A stretch of 64,000 nucleotides of DNA from Alloalcanivorax mobilis (GTDB lineage: Bacteria > Pseudomonadota > Gammaproteobacteria > Pseudomonadales > Alcanivoracaceae), in the NCBI RefSeq assembly GCF_002864685.1, contig NZ_NMQZ01000004.1, forward strand, positions 1-64,000, in the 5' to 3' direction. Positions 15,396-23,860 of the stretch are shown piece after piece. A program made the translations under genes and the position numbers. The first letter of the stretch is position 1; every line of letters begins with the position of its first letter. The notes beneath the pieces were generated by a model that was not told the origin of the DNA, ran no database searches, and saw only the letters and a program-made list of their open reading frames with translations.

Positions 15396-16100
15396 TCAAG
15401 ACACCTCCAGCCAGCGAGTGCGCACCTCGTGGTTGGCGCGGAACTCTTCCACGCTGCCCTCGAAGACGATTTCGCCGTGGCCCATCACCGCCACGTGGTC
15501 GGCAATCTGCAACGCCAGTGACAACTTCTGCTCCAGCAGCAGCACGCCGATGCCACGGCGTTTCATTTCCAGCACCGTATCGCGCACCACGCCGACGATC
15601 TTCGGCGCCAGCCCCTCGGTGGGCTCATCAATGAGGATCATCAATGGGTTGCCGAGCAGAGTGCGGAACATGGTCAGCATTTGCTGCTCGCCGCCGGACA
15701 GGCTGCCGGCCTTGACGCGGCGGCGTTCGCGCAGGCGCGGGAACAGATCGTACAGTTCCTCCGGTGTCCAGGTCGGCGCTCCGGGGATGCCTTTTTTGCG
15801 CCCGATGGTCATGTTTTCGTCGACACTCAGATTAAGAAAAATCTCGCGCTCCTCGGGCACATAGCCGATGCCGGCGCGGGACACCTCGTGGGGCGCGCGG
15901 CCGGCCAGTTCGCGTCCGCCCAGGTTCACCGAGCCGGACGTGGGCGGCAGCAGGCCGATGATCGACTTGCACAGTGTCGAGCGGCCGGAACCGTTGCGGC
16001 CAAGAATGGTGCCGATCTCGCCGGGTTTGAGTTGGTAGCGCACGCCGTTGAGCACATGGCTTTTGCCGTAGTGGGCGTGCAGGTCGTTGACGGTCAGCAT
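15396..16100 (-). CDS. livF: Branched-chain-type ABC transporter ATPase LivF
   Basis: 234 residues, the second ATPase of a LivFGHMK-type importer. The Walker A motif is GRNGSGRST, with arginine in place of the usual lysine (codon CGC, checked on the DNA). The signature is LSGGEQQ, Walker B is LMILIDEPTEGLAP, and the switch histidine is replaced by Q in LLLEQK, as is usual in LivF. The Arg variant occurs in some LivF proteins, so it need not mean inactivity. The gene is the last of livKHMGF and its start overlaps the livG stop by one base. Confidence 0.9.
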   Translation of the reverse strand: MLTVNDLHAHYGKSHVLNGVRYQLKPGEIGTILGRNGSGRSTLCKSIIGLLPPTSGSVNLGGRELAGRAPHEVSRAGIGYVPEEREIFLNLSVDENMTIGRKKGIPGAPTWTPEELYDLFPRLRERRRVKAGSLSGGEQQMLTMFRTLLGNPLMILIDEPTEGLAPKIVGVVRDTVLEMKRRGIGVLLLEQKLSLALQIADHVAVMGHGEIVFEGSVEEFRANHEVRTRWLEVS

Positions 16101-16849
16101 CAGGCGGTGGCCTCCCCGAGATAGGCTTCTTGCACGCGCGCGTCGGCGCGAATCTGCTCCGGCGTGCCGGTGCTCAATACCGAACCGTACACCAGCACCG
16201 AGATGCGATCGGCCAAGCGGAACACCACTTCCATATCGTGCTCGACGATCAGCAGGGTCTTGCCCACGGTGGCCTGCTCGATCAGTTCGATGGTGTGGCT
16301 GGTTTCTTCGCGGGACATGCCGGCGGTGGGTTCGTCGAGCAGGATCACGCGCGGCCCGGTAGCCAGGGTCATGCCGATTTCCAATGAGCGCTGTTGCGAA
16401 TAGGTCAGGTCGCCGGCGAGCCGGTCACGCTCGCTGCTCAGGCGCATGCGTTCCAGCACCTCATCGACACTTTCCTCGATGCGCCGCCAGGCCTGGCCCC
16501 GGCGGCTAAAGGGCCAGCGCCGGCCATGCAGGCCCATGACGCCGAGCAGCAGATTGTCGCGCACCGACACCCCGGCCACCACATTGGTGATCTGAAAGGA
16601 ACGCCCCAGCCCCAGCCGGTTGACGCGCGCCGGTGTCAGCCCGGCGATCTCCTGATCGAACAGGGTGATCGAGCCGGCGCTGGGCCGGTCGCGGCCGGAT
16701 ATCAGATTGAACAGCGTCGACTTGCCGGCCCCGTTGGGGCCCAGCAACGCATGCCGCTCGCCCTCGCGGATATCCAGGTCGACATTTTTCAGCACTTCGG
16801 TGGCGCCGAAGCGCTTTTGTACTCCGGTTAAACACAACGCCGATGTCAT
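16100..16849 (-). CDS. livG: Branched-chain-type ABC transporter ATPase LivG
   Basis: 249 residues. Walker A is canonical (GPNGAGKST). The LivG-type insertion NRLGLGRSFQITNVVAGVSVRDNLLLG is present, the signature is LTYSQQRSLEIGMTL (a divergent form common in LivG), Walker B is VILLDEPTAGMS and the switch is VEHDM. It pairs with LivF to power the LivH/LivM channel in the inner membrane. Its ATG overlaps the livM stop by four bases and its stop overlaps the livF start, so the three are translationally coupled. Confidence 0.92.
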   Translation of the reverse strand: MTSALCLTGVQKRFGATEVLKNVDLDIREGERHALLGPNGAGKSTLFNLISGRDRPSAGSITLFDQEIAGLTPARVNRLGLGRSFQITNVVAGVSVRDNLLLGVMGLHGRRWPFSRRGQAWRRIEESVDEVLERMRLSSERDRLAGDLTYSQQRSLEIGMTLATGPRVILLDEPTAGMSREETSHTIELIEQATVGKTLLIVEHDMEVVFRLADRISVLVYGSVLSTGTPEQIRADARVQEAYLGEATA

Positions 16850-18108
16850 GTTTCACTCCCGATACGATCCAGGGCCTGGCGATGACTGGCCATGGCCCAG
16901 CGTAGCAATACGGTGCCGGCGCCGATCAGCACCAGCACGAAGGTGAAGGTGCCGATGCCCAGCGGGTGCCAGTCGATGCCCCACAGCGACACCGGCGGCC
17001 AGGTCTCGCCGCTGGTCAGACGCAGCACCCGATAAGAGCTGCCCATCACGGTGCCTACCAGCTCCACCACGGTGATGGTGGCCACGGCGATCAGCAGGCT
17101 GGCCAGGGCGCCGACCGCGTAGGCGGGAGCGTGGTGCGCCAGACGGCCTTCGCGCGCCTGGCGGGTGGCGCCGCTGAACAGCCCGCCCAGCCCGCCGGGG
17201 GCGTACATGATCACCAATACGAAAATCAGCCCTTGGTAGAGCAACCAGAAATGCGACAGCCCGCCAATGTAATAACCGAACAAGGTGTTGAAGGCCGCGC
17301 CCAGCGCCGGACCGAGAAACACCGCCGAGCCGCCGATCACGGTGTTCAACACCACCTCCGCGGAGGTCAGCGTGGCGAACATGGAAGCATTGGCGGACTC
17401 GTTCATGAATGCCATCAGGCTGCCGGCCACCGCCGACACCCCGGCGGACACCGCGAAGCCGACCACCTTGATGGAATGCGTGCGGTAACCGAGAAAGCGC
17501 ACCCGCTCCTCGTTTTCGCGCAATGCGTACATCAGCAGCCCGAACGGGCTGCGCAGCAGCGCCCACAGCGCGATCACCAACAGCACGCTCCACACCAAAC
17601 AGTAGTAATAGACCGACGTGGCGTCCTGAAAGCCGAACAGCCACCAGTCGGTCCGAATCGAGCGCACCCCGGCCTCGCCGCCAAAAAAGCCCTGCCATTT
17701 GTCGGCGATCACATGGGTCAGCTCCGCCACCGCCAGGGTGATCATGGCGAAATAAATGCCGGTGCGGCGGCTGGCGAACCAGCCCATCAGCGCCCCCACC
17801 ACAACGCCCAGCGCGCCGGCCAGAACCGGCAGCAGGGGCGCGGGCAAACCCCAGCCTTCATCGATGGCGTTCATCATGTGCAAGGTGGCGAAGGTGCCAA
17901 TGCCCAGATAGGCGGCGTGGCCAAACGAGAGCAGCCCCATTTGTCCCCAGAGCAGATTGAAACCCATGGCGAACAGACCGGCGATCAGGCACTTGGTGGC
18001 CACGTTGATCAGGGTGGCGCTGTCGGTGAGCGGCAACAGCACCAGCAACAGCAGGGTGGCCGCCAGCCATGCGTAGCGAGCCACAGGCGAAGACATAACG
18101 CGGCTCAT
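16846..18108 (-). CDS. livM: Branched-chain-type ABC permease LivM
   Basis: 420 residues with about ten membrane helices and the permease signature block LLWGQMGLLSFGHAAYLGIGTF near residues 50-75. The middle loop GFFGGEAGVRSIRT is typical of LivM. The C-terminal part (about 330-420) extends beyond the shortest LivM forms. With LivH it forms the inner-membrane channel. It overlaps livH upstream and livG downstream by four bases each. Confidence 0.92.
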   Translation of the reverse strand: MSRVMSSPVARYAWLAATLLLLVLLPLTDSATLINVATKCLIAGLFAMGFNLLWGQMGLLSFGHAAYLGIGTFATLHMMNAIDEGWGLPAPLLPVLAGALGVVVGALMGWFASRRTGIYFAMITLAVAELTHVIADKWQGFFGGEAGVRSIRTDWWLFGFQDATSVYYYCLVWSVLLVIALWALLRSPFGLLMYALRENEERVRFLGYRTHSIKVVGFAVSAGVSAVAGSLMAFMNESANASMFATLTSAEVVLNTVIGGSAVFLGPALGAAFNTLFGYYIGGLSHFWLLYQGLIFVLVIMYAPGGLGGLFSGATRQAREGRLAHHAPAYAVGALASLLIAVATITVVELVGTVMGSSYRVLRLTSGETWPPVSLWGIDWHPLGIGTFTFVLVLIGAGTVLLRWAMASHRQALDRIGSET

Positions 18109-19052
18109 GAGCGTTCCCCCAGCAGTCCGGAAGGCCGCAGCAGCAGAATCAGCAACATCAGCAGATAGGGGATGGTGCCCGCCAGCGACGACAGGCTGAC
18201 GGTGAACAGGCCGCCCATTTGCGTGAGGGTGTCGCCCAGGCCGAGGGAGGCCGCGAGGCTGGCGAGGGACACATTCAGCCCCACCGCGAAGCTGGTCACC
18301 ACGCCAATCAACAGAGCGCCCACCACGGCACCGGACAAAGAGCCCAGGCCGCCGATCACCACCACCACGAACACCAGCGTGCCCAGGTCCGAGGCCATGG
18401 TTGGTGAGGTGGGGAAGAACGCGCCGGCCACCGCGCCGGCGAGGCCGGCCAGGGCGGCGCCGCCGCCAAACAGAGCAGTGAAGACGGTGGGCACGTTATG
18501 GCCCAGGGCGGCGACCATGTCGGAGCGGTGCACGGCGGCGCGCACTACGATGCCAAGACGGGTGAGCTGCAGCACCGCGAGGATGGCCACGAACATGACC
18601 AGCGCCACCACGCCAATGAACAGGCGGTAAAAGGGATATTCGATGCTGCCGACGCTGAAGGCGGCGAAGTCGAGACCGGCGGGCACTTGATAAGGCACGG
18701 CGAAATTGCCAAAAAAGACTTTGATGACCTCTTCAAAAATAAAGAACAGGCCGAAGGTCAGCAGCAATTCATGGGTGTGCCCCTGGGGCCGTACCCGGCG
18801 CAGAAGAAGCCGTTCGCTGAACACGCCCAGCGCGCCCACCACCAGCGGTGCGATCACCAGGCCGGCGTAAAAACCCAGATGCAGGCTGCACAAATAGCCG
18901 ATGTACGCGCCGATCATATAGAAAGAGGCATGGGCAAAGTTGAGCACGCCCATCATGCCGAAAATCAATGTCAGCCCGGAGCTGACCATGAACAGCATCA
19001 AGCCATAAATAACGCCGTTCAAAAGAGAAACGAGAAAATAATCCATAACCAA
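18105..19052 (-). CDS. livH: Branched-chain-type ABC permease LivH
   Basis: 315 residues with about eight membrane helices. The N-terminal block SLLNGVIYGLMLFMVSSGLTLIFGMMGVLNFAHASFYMIGAY is the LivH hallmark (key residues NG, GLTLIFG, NFAH), and GGLGSLSGAVVGALLIG near residue 235 is the second. It begins 107 bp after the livK stop and overlaps livM by four bases. Transporters of this family carry branched-chain amino acids, amides, urea or aromatic and aliphatic acids. The catabolic context here suggests an organic acid rather than an amino acid (inference). Confidence 0.92.
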   Translation of the reverse strand: MVMDYFLVSLLNGVIYGLMLFMVSSGLTLIFGMMGVLNFAHASFYMIGAYIGYLCSLHLGFYAGLVIAPLVVGALGVFSERLLLRRVRPQGHTHELLLTFGLFFIFEEVIKVFFGNFAVPYQVPAGLDFAAFSVGSIEYPFYRLFIGVVALVMFVAILAVLQLTRLGIVVRAAVHRSDMVAALGHNVPTVFTALFGGGAALAGLAGAVAGAFFPTSPTMASDLGTLVFVVVVIGGLGSLSGAVVGALLIGVVTSFAVGLNVSLASLAASLGLGDTLTQMGGLFTVSLSSLAGTIPYLLMLLILLLRPSGLLGERS

Positions 19053-19159
19053 CCCGTCAGGACCTCGACCAGGCCGGCGGCACGCTCAGCGGCGCCGCCG
19101 ACCGTCATTTGGGAACCGTTGAAAACCCCTTGAGCGCTCAGGCTTCCAGGCTAGGCCCC

Positions 19160-20407
19160 CTAGGGGCGTTGCATCTCGCAACTGGCGTCGGCCGGCACGC
19201 GGGCCTGCTCGGCGCTGAGCAACTGAACCGGCTTGAAGCCATATTCAGTATTGTCGATCTTGTACCGGGCATCCTTGCTGACCTTGGAGACCACCAGCGG
19301 CAGCAACAACTGATGATCCGAAGCGCGCATGGTCAGGGTGCCGGTGGGCCAATCATCGACCTGGGCTTTTTCCAGCGCCAGGGCAATCCGGTTGACATCA
19401 ATGCTGTCTTGCTTGGGCAGGCTGGACAGCGCCTTGGTGAGCATCATCATGGAAATCACGCCGTTGTTGCCCAGCCCGGCCGGGTAGGTGCCAATGCGCT
19501 TTTTGAAATCCTCCATGTACGCGGCGCCTTTTTCCTTGGCGGCCTCGGCGTTGAACACCTGGGCGATGTAACTGCCTTCGGCGGCGCTGCCGGCGGCGGC
19601 GATGCTGCCCGGCTGATCCAGATAGACGGTGGCCAGGTTGGCGTCCACGCCGCTTTGGTCAATCGCCTTGAGCAACAGCAGCAGGTCCCGGGACCAGTTG
19701 CCGGTGACCACGGTTTGCGCGCCCGAGCGCTGACTCTGCAGCGCGTAGGGAGAAAAGTCCGCGAGCTTGTTGGTGGCGTGCAGGGATTTGCCGACCACTT
19801 CATAATCGTACTTGTCGGCGTTGGCGAGAATCGCCTCCTGCATTTCGTGCCCCCAGCTGTAGTCCTGATTGATGGCGTAAACCTTTTCGCCGAGGGCGCC
19901 GGTCTTGCTCATCGCTTCCATCAACGCCTGAACGCGGATCGCCGCGGTGGTGGCGAAGCGGAAATGATGGAAATGACAGTTCTCGCCAGTCAGGCCGGCG
20001 GCTTCGCCGCCCATCGTGAAGCTGAGTACCTGCTGGTCCGGATGACGGCGATTCCAGCGGCGCACATCGCCGGACAACGACGCCGCCACCGAGGAGCCGC
20101 CACCCTGGGCAATGATATTCATGCCCTCGGCGACCGCCTGCTGAAAGCGGTCGGAGGCAACGCCGGTGGATTCCTGGGTGTCATAGAATTCGAGTTTGAT
20201 CGGCTCGCCGTGCCAGCCACCGTTTTCGTTGAAGCGATTCACCACGTAGGTCATTGCTTGAACGTACAGCTCCCCGGTGGCGGCGGACGCGCCCGACAGA
20301 GGCACCATGCCCGCGATTTTCAATGGCGCCGCCTGAATGGCAGCGGAAAAGATCGAAAACGTCGCCAGCGCGGTGAGCGCCAGGACCTTGGATTTCAATG
20401 TTCTCAT
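19160..20407 (-). CDS. livK: ABC transporter periplasmic substrate-binding protein (LivK-like)
   Basis: 415 residues with a Sec signal peptide (about 1-27, cleaved near IQAAP) and a type I periplasmic binding fold (Peripla_BP_6): LKIAGMVPLSGASAATGELY near the new N terminus and an AQGGGSSVAASLS ligand-binding segment. It delivers substrate to LivHM. The family binds amino acids as well as aliphatic and aromatic acids. It lies between the PRISE-type reductase gene (46 bp upstream) and livH, so reductase and importer are cotranscribed. That argues that the imported compound or a metabolite of it is reduced. Confidence 0.9.
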   Translation of the reverse strand: MRTLKSKVLALTALATFSIFSAAIQAAPLKIAGMVPLSGASAATGELYVQAMTYVVNRFNENGGWHGEPIKLEFYDTQESTGVASDRFQQAVAEGMNIIAQGGGSSVAASLSGDVRRWNRRHPDQQVLSFTMGGEAAGLTGENCHFHHFRFATTAAIRVQALMEAMSKTGALGEKVYAINQDYSWGHEMQEAILANADKYDYEVVGKSLHATNKLADFSPYALQSQRSGAQTVVTGNWSRDLLLLLKAIDQSGVDANLATVYLDQPGSIAAAGSAAEGSYIAQVFNAEAAKEKGAAYMEDFKKRIGTYPAGLGNNGVISMMMLTKALSSLPKQDSIDVNRIALALEKAQVDDWPTGTLTMRASDHQLLLPLVVSKVSKDARYKIDNTEYGFKPVQLLSAEQARVPADASCEMQRP

Positions 20408-20453
20408 TGGAGTGCTCTCCTTTTTATGAATACGGAGCGAACCGGCCGGGTGA

Positions 20454-21512
20454 TCAGGGAATCACCCGCTGGGCGCGGAACTCATCGAAGATGCGCTGCA
20501 TCATCTGGTAGCTGTCGATCATTTCGGTGAAACCGAATTGGTTGGCTTTGACGGTGCTGATGCCGTTGTCCCAATAGCGGCGGAAAACGGTGTCCGCGTA
20601 ACCCCAGGGCGCGATTTTCTGAAGCTCGGTTTTTTCCAGACCATGCTTTTCGATAATGCTCTGCCAGAGCGGGCCTTTGTCGGCCATGAACTCGGTCAGG
20701 CGGGTGGTGCGCACCGGCCCGGCGGGCATATCGAACATGGCGGCGATCGCCGGCCACATATGGCACCAGCGGAAGTGATCGCCATTGGCGGCATTGAAGG
20801 CCTGGTTGGCGGCACGAGGATCGGTGGAGGCCCACACCATCATGCGGTTGAGCAGGCCCACGTCGGTGGCGAAGGTAAGCGCATTGAAAGTCGCCTCGTC
20901 ACCGGGGAAATACAGCGGCTCGCCCAGTTCTTTCATGATCGTGGCGTAGGCGGCCAATACCGTCATCAGGTTGATGCGACCGCCGTAGGAATAGCCGCAC
21001 ACCGCGCCCGGGCGCGTGGTGGACCATCCCCAATCAGCGCCCTGCTGGCATTTCAAGGTGTAGGCGTGTTGATCCACATAGAAGTACGGCGGCTGGCCGG
21101 CCGGGTCGTCTTCGCGGCACGGGGTCTTGTAGGGGCCCAGGTCGTAGCCGTACTGTTTGACGCCTTCTAGCACATGCACATGTTCAAGCGCATCAATGCG
21201 CGGCAAAGCGGCGTCCATGAAATTAACGAACATGCGCGCGTTGAGCTGATTCTCTTCTTCGCGGGTTTTGCCGTTCAGCAGCGCGGTCCAGAAGATGTGA
21301 GTGACCGCGCTCAGATCGCCCAGGCCGGTCTCGCACTGGGACGGGTCGAGAAGATCCACCGGCCGGTGGTCGATGTCGACTTTCAGCTCCGGGCGGGTGC
21401 GCGACAAACCGATGACCTGCCAGCCCTCACTGGCGTCGGCCAGCAGCATTTCTGCCAGGTTGGCGCCACAGGTGCCACCGACGCCCGCGATCAGGGCGAC
21501 TTTTTTCTTCAT
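20454..21512 (-). CDS. PRISE-type SDR (progesterone 5-beta-reductase/iridoid synthase-like)
   Basis: 352 residues of an extended SDR. The cofactor motif GVGGTCGANLAE is near the N terminus. The PRISE-specific pattern follows: a lysine in VLEGVKQYGYDLGP (K119) and a tyrosine in PPYFYVDQ (Y145), replacing the usual YxxxK, then TRPGAVCGYSYGG. Enzymes of this family (plant 5-beta-reductases, iridoid synthase and bacterial relatives) reduce activated C=C bonds of enones with NADPH. The gene starts at ATG 21512 with GGAGAAC upstream and heads the livKHMGF operon. The substrate is unknown. Confidence 0.8.
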   Translation of the reverse strand: MKKKVALIAGVGGTCGANLAEMLLADASEGWQVIGLSRTRPELKVDIDHRPVDLLDPSQCETGLGDLSAVTHIFWTALLNGKTREEENQLNARMFVNFMDAALPRIDALEHVHVLEGVKQYGYDLGPYKTPCREDDPAGQPPYFYVDQHAYTLKCQQGADWGWSTTRPGAVCGYSYGGRINLMTVLAAYATIMKELGEPLYFPGDEATFNALTFATDVGLLNRMMVWASTDPRAANQAFNAANGDHFRWCHMWPAIAAMFDMPAGPVRTTRLTEFMADKGPLWQSIIEKHGLEKTELQKIAPWGYADTVFRRYWDNGISTVKANQFGFTEMIDSYQMMQRIFDEFRAQRVIP

Positions 21513-21678
21513 TGTTGTTCTCCTCATGCCTCGGGGAGGGAGTGAGCCGTAATCGGTCAGCTATAAGCTAGCGTCATCCCCGAAGCGGCGACACCGCGCA
21601 TTTCGAATGTCGGCATGAGGTGTTGTTATACGCCGGGATGGGCGGCGTAATGGCGGTTAAAGCGGGCGGGGAGACGGT

Positions 21679-22578
21679 TCAGAGCAGCTCTTCGTTTTCA
21701 ATTTCCTGGCGCAACCAATCGCGGAAAATGCGCAGTTTGGAGGAAGGCTCAACGCCTTTGGGCAAAACAAAATAATGCGCCAGGTCCCGCTCCAGCGGCC
21801 GTTGGAATGGCCGTATCAGGGTGCCGGTCTTGAACTCCGATTGCAGCATGCGCACTTGGCCGATGGCCACGCCGAGCCCGTCCATGGCGGCCTGATAAGT
21901 GAGTAGGGAACTGGGGAAGATCATCGGTTCGGTTTCATCCGGAAGTCTCAGCCCGACGCTGGAAAGCCAGTCCTGCCAGTCGATGCGGCGATAACGTGAA
22001 TGCAGCAGGCGGTGCTGAAACAGGTCCTGGGGGTTGGACAGGGCCGGGCCGGCGGCCAGCAGCGAGGGGCTGCACACCGGCTCGATTTGGTCGCCGAACA
22101 GAAACTCCGCATCGCCGTCCACCCAGTTGCCGTCGCCGAACTGAATGGCGCCGTCGACGTCGTCCTTGGCGAACGTCACCGGCGCCACGCTGGTGCTGAT
22201 GCGCACATGAATTCCCGGGTTGCGGGCGTGAAAATCGTTGAGCCGGCGAATCAACCACTTGGCGGCGAAGGTGGCGTACACGCGCAGTTTCAGTGGCGAG
22301 GCGGCGGTGGTTCTGCGCAGTCTGTCCGTGGCCGAGGCAATCGAGGCGAAGGCCGGGCCGATTTCCCGTTGGTAGCGCTCGCCCTCCGGAGTCAGACGCA
22401 CGCCGCCCTGCTCGCGCACGAACAGCTTCACGCTCAGATAGTCTTCCAGCGTGGCGATTTGGCGACTCACCGCGGATTGGCTCACGAACAGCTCGTCAGC
22501 GGCTTTGGTGAAGCTGCCGTGGCGCGCGGCGCATTCGAAAACACGGAGTGGATTAAGGGGCGGTACGGTGCGGCTCAT
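21679..22578 (-). CDS. LysR-family regulator (GcvA-like)
   Basis: 299 residues. The helix-turn-helix PLNPLRVFECAARHGSFTKAADELFVSQSAVSRQI is of the GcvA subgroup (key residues shown at 6-40) and the LysR substrate domain covers about 90-295. The chosen start is ATG 22578; the open frame runs upstream to 22659 but without family similarity. It is divergent from the acyl-CoA dehydrogenase operon (113-bp gap) and lies upstream of the reductase-liv operon in the same direction. It is well placed to control both arms of the catabolic cluster. Confidence 0.88.
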   Translation of the reverse strand: MSRTVPPLNPLRVFECAARHGSFTKAADELFVSQSAVSRQIATLEDYLSVKLFVREQGGVRLTPEGERYQREIGPAFASIASATDRLRRTTAASPLKLRVYATFAAKWLIRRLNDFHARNPGIHVRISTSVAPVTFAKDDVDGAIQFGDGNWVDGDAEFLFGDQIEPVCSPSLLAAGPALSNPQDLFQHRLLHSRYRRIDWQDWLSSVGLRLPDETEPMIFPSSLLTYQAAMDGLGVAIGQVRMLQSEFKTGTLIRPFQRPLERDLAHYFVLPKGVEPSSKLRIFRDWLRQEIENEELL

Positions 22579-22691
22579 CGGACCTTTATACCAACAAGTT
22601 ATGCCGAGTTTACATCTGTGAAGTGGCGTGATTTTTCGCGACGCCGACAATAGAGCCAACTACGCATTCATCACAGGACCGATCTTCTATC

Positions 22692-23858
22692 ATGAACTTT
22701 CAGTTAACAGAAGACCAGCAGGTGTTCGCCGATCAGGTGCGGCGCTTCGCTCGGGATAAGCTCGCCGACGGCGCGCTGGAGCGCGCCCACGATCCTTCCT
22801 ATCCGTGGGACATCGCCAGACTGCTTGCCGGCCAGGGCTTGCTGGGCATCCTCGTTGATGAAGCGGACGGCGGCATCGGCGGTACCCTGATGGACGCGGT
22901 GATCGCCATTCAGGAACTGGCGTTGGTATGCCCGAAAAGCGCCGATGTGGTTCAGGCGGGCAACTTCGGTGCCATCCGCACGTTCGCCGAATACGCCGAG
23001 CCACAACTCAAGGAACGGTTCCTGCCCGACCTGCTGGCCGGCAAGCAATTGCTGGCGCTGGGCATGAGCGAACCGGACGCCGGTTCCGCCGCCACCGAAC
23101 TGAAAACCTCCGCCCGGGAAGACGGTGATCACTATATTATTAACGGCAGCAAGGTGTTCTCCACGCACAGCCCGGACGCCACCGCCTACCTGATCTACGT
23201 GCGCTTCGGGCCGGGCGTGGGCGGGATTGGCTCGGTGATCGTTGAGCGTGGCACCGAGGGGTTCGAGGTGGGTAAGCCTTCCGCGTTCATGAGTGGAGAG
23301 GAATGGTCGCCGCTGTATTTCGACAACTGCCGGGTGCCGAAGAAGAATGTATTGCTTGGCCCGGGCGGATTCAAAAAACAGATTTCCGGGTTCAATGTGG
23401 AGCGCATTGGCAATTCTTCCCGCGCCCTGGCGCTGGGCCGGCATGCGTTCAATGTGGCGCGCGATCATGCTCTGGTGCGCGAACAGTTCGGTCGGCCGAT
23501 CTGTGAGTTCCAGGGCATCCAATGGAAATTCGCGGAGATGGCGATGAAACTGGACGCCGCCCAGTTCCTGCTTTATCGCGCCGCCACCAACGCCGACCGT
23601 GGCCTGCCGTCGCCCTACGAAACCTCGGTGGCCAAGCTCGCCTGTAACCTGGCCGGGTTTGAATGCGCCAATGAATCGATGCAGATCCTGGGCGGCATGG
23701 GCTACTCCACGGAGACCCTGGTGGAGCATTGCTTCAAACGGACCCGGGGCTGGCAGATCGCTGGCGGTTCCCTGGAAATTCTTAAGAACCGCATCGCCGA
23801 GGAAGTGCTGGGCCGCCGGTTCAGCCAGCGCGCGCCCAAGCCCAAGCAGGAACAGTGA
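22692..23858 (+). CDS. Acyl-CoA dehydrogenase family protein
   Basis: 388 residues with the three-domain acyl-CoA dehydrogenase layout. The FAD/acyl-binding segments are LALGMSEPDAGSAATELKT (about 121-139) and EQFGRPICEFQGIQWKFAEM (about 264-283), with MQILGGMGYSTE near 330-341. The canonical base of medium-chain enzymes (E in YEGT) is absent: the site reads IAGGS, with G358 at that position. E238 in FNVERIG corresponds to the alternative base used by isovaleryl-CoA dehydrogenase. It is the first gene of an eight-gene operon and precedes the acyl-CoA ligase by two bases. Confidence 0.88.
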   Translation: MNFQLTEDQQVFADQVRRFARDKLADGALERAHDPSYPWDIARLLAGQGLLGILVDEADGGIGGTLMDAVIAIQELALVCPKSADVVQAGNFGAIRTFAEYAEPQLKERFLPDLLAGKQLLALGMSEPDAGSAATELKTSAREDGDHYIINGSKVFSTHSPDATAYLIYVRFGPGVGGIGSVIVERGTEGFEVGKPSAFMSGEEWSPLYFDNCRVPKKNVLLGPGGFKKQISGFNVERIGNSSRALALGRHAFNVARDHALVREQFGRPICEFQGIQWKFAEMAMKLDAAQFLLYRAATNADRGLPSPYETSVAKLACNLAGFECANESMQILGGMGYSTETLVEHCFKRTRGWQIAGGSLEILKNRIAEEVLGRRFSQRAPKPKQEQ

Positions 23859-23860
23859 CG

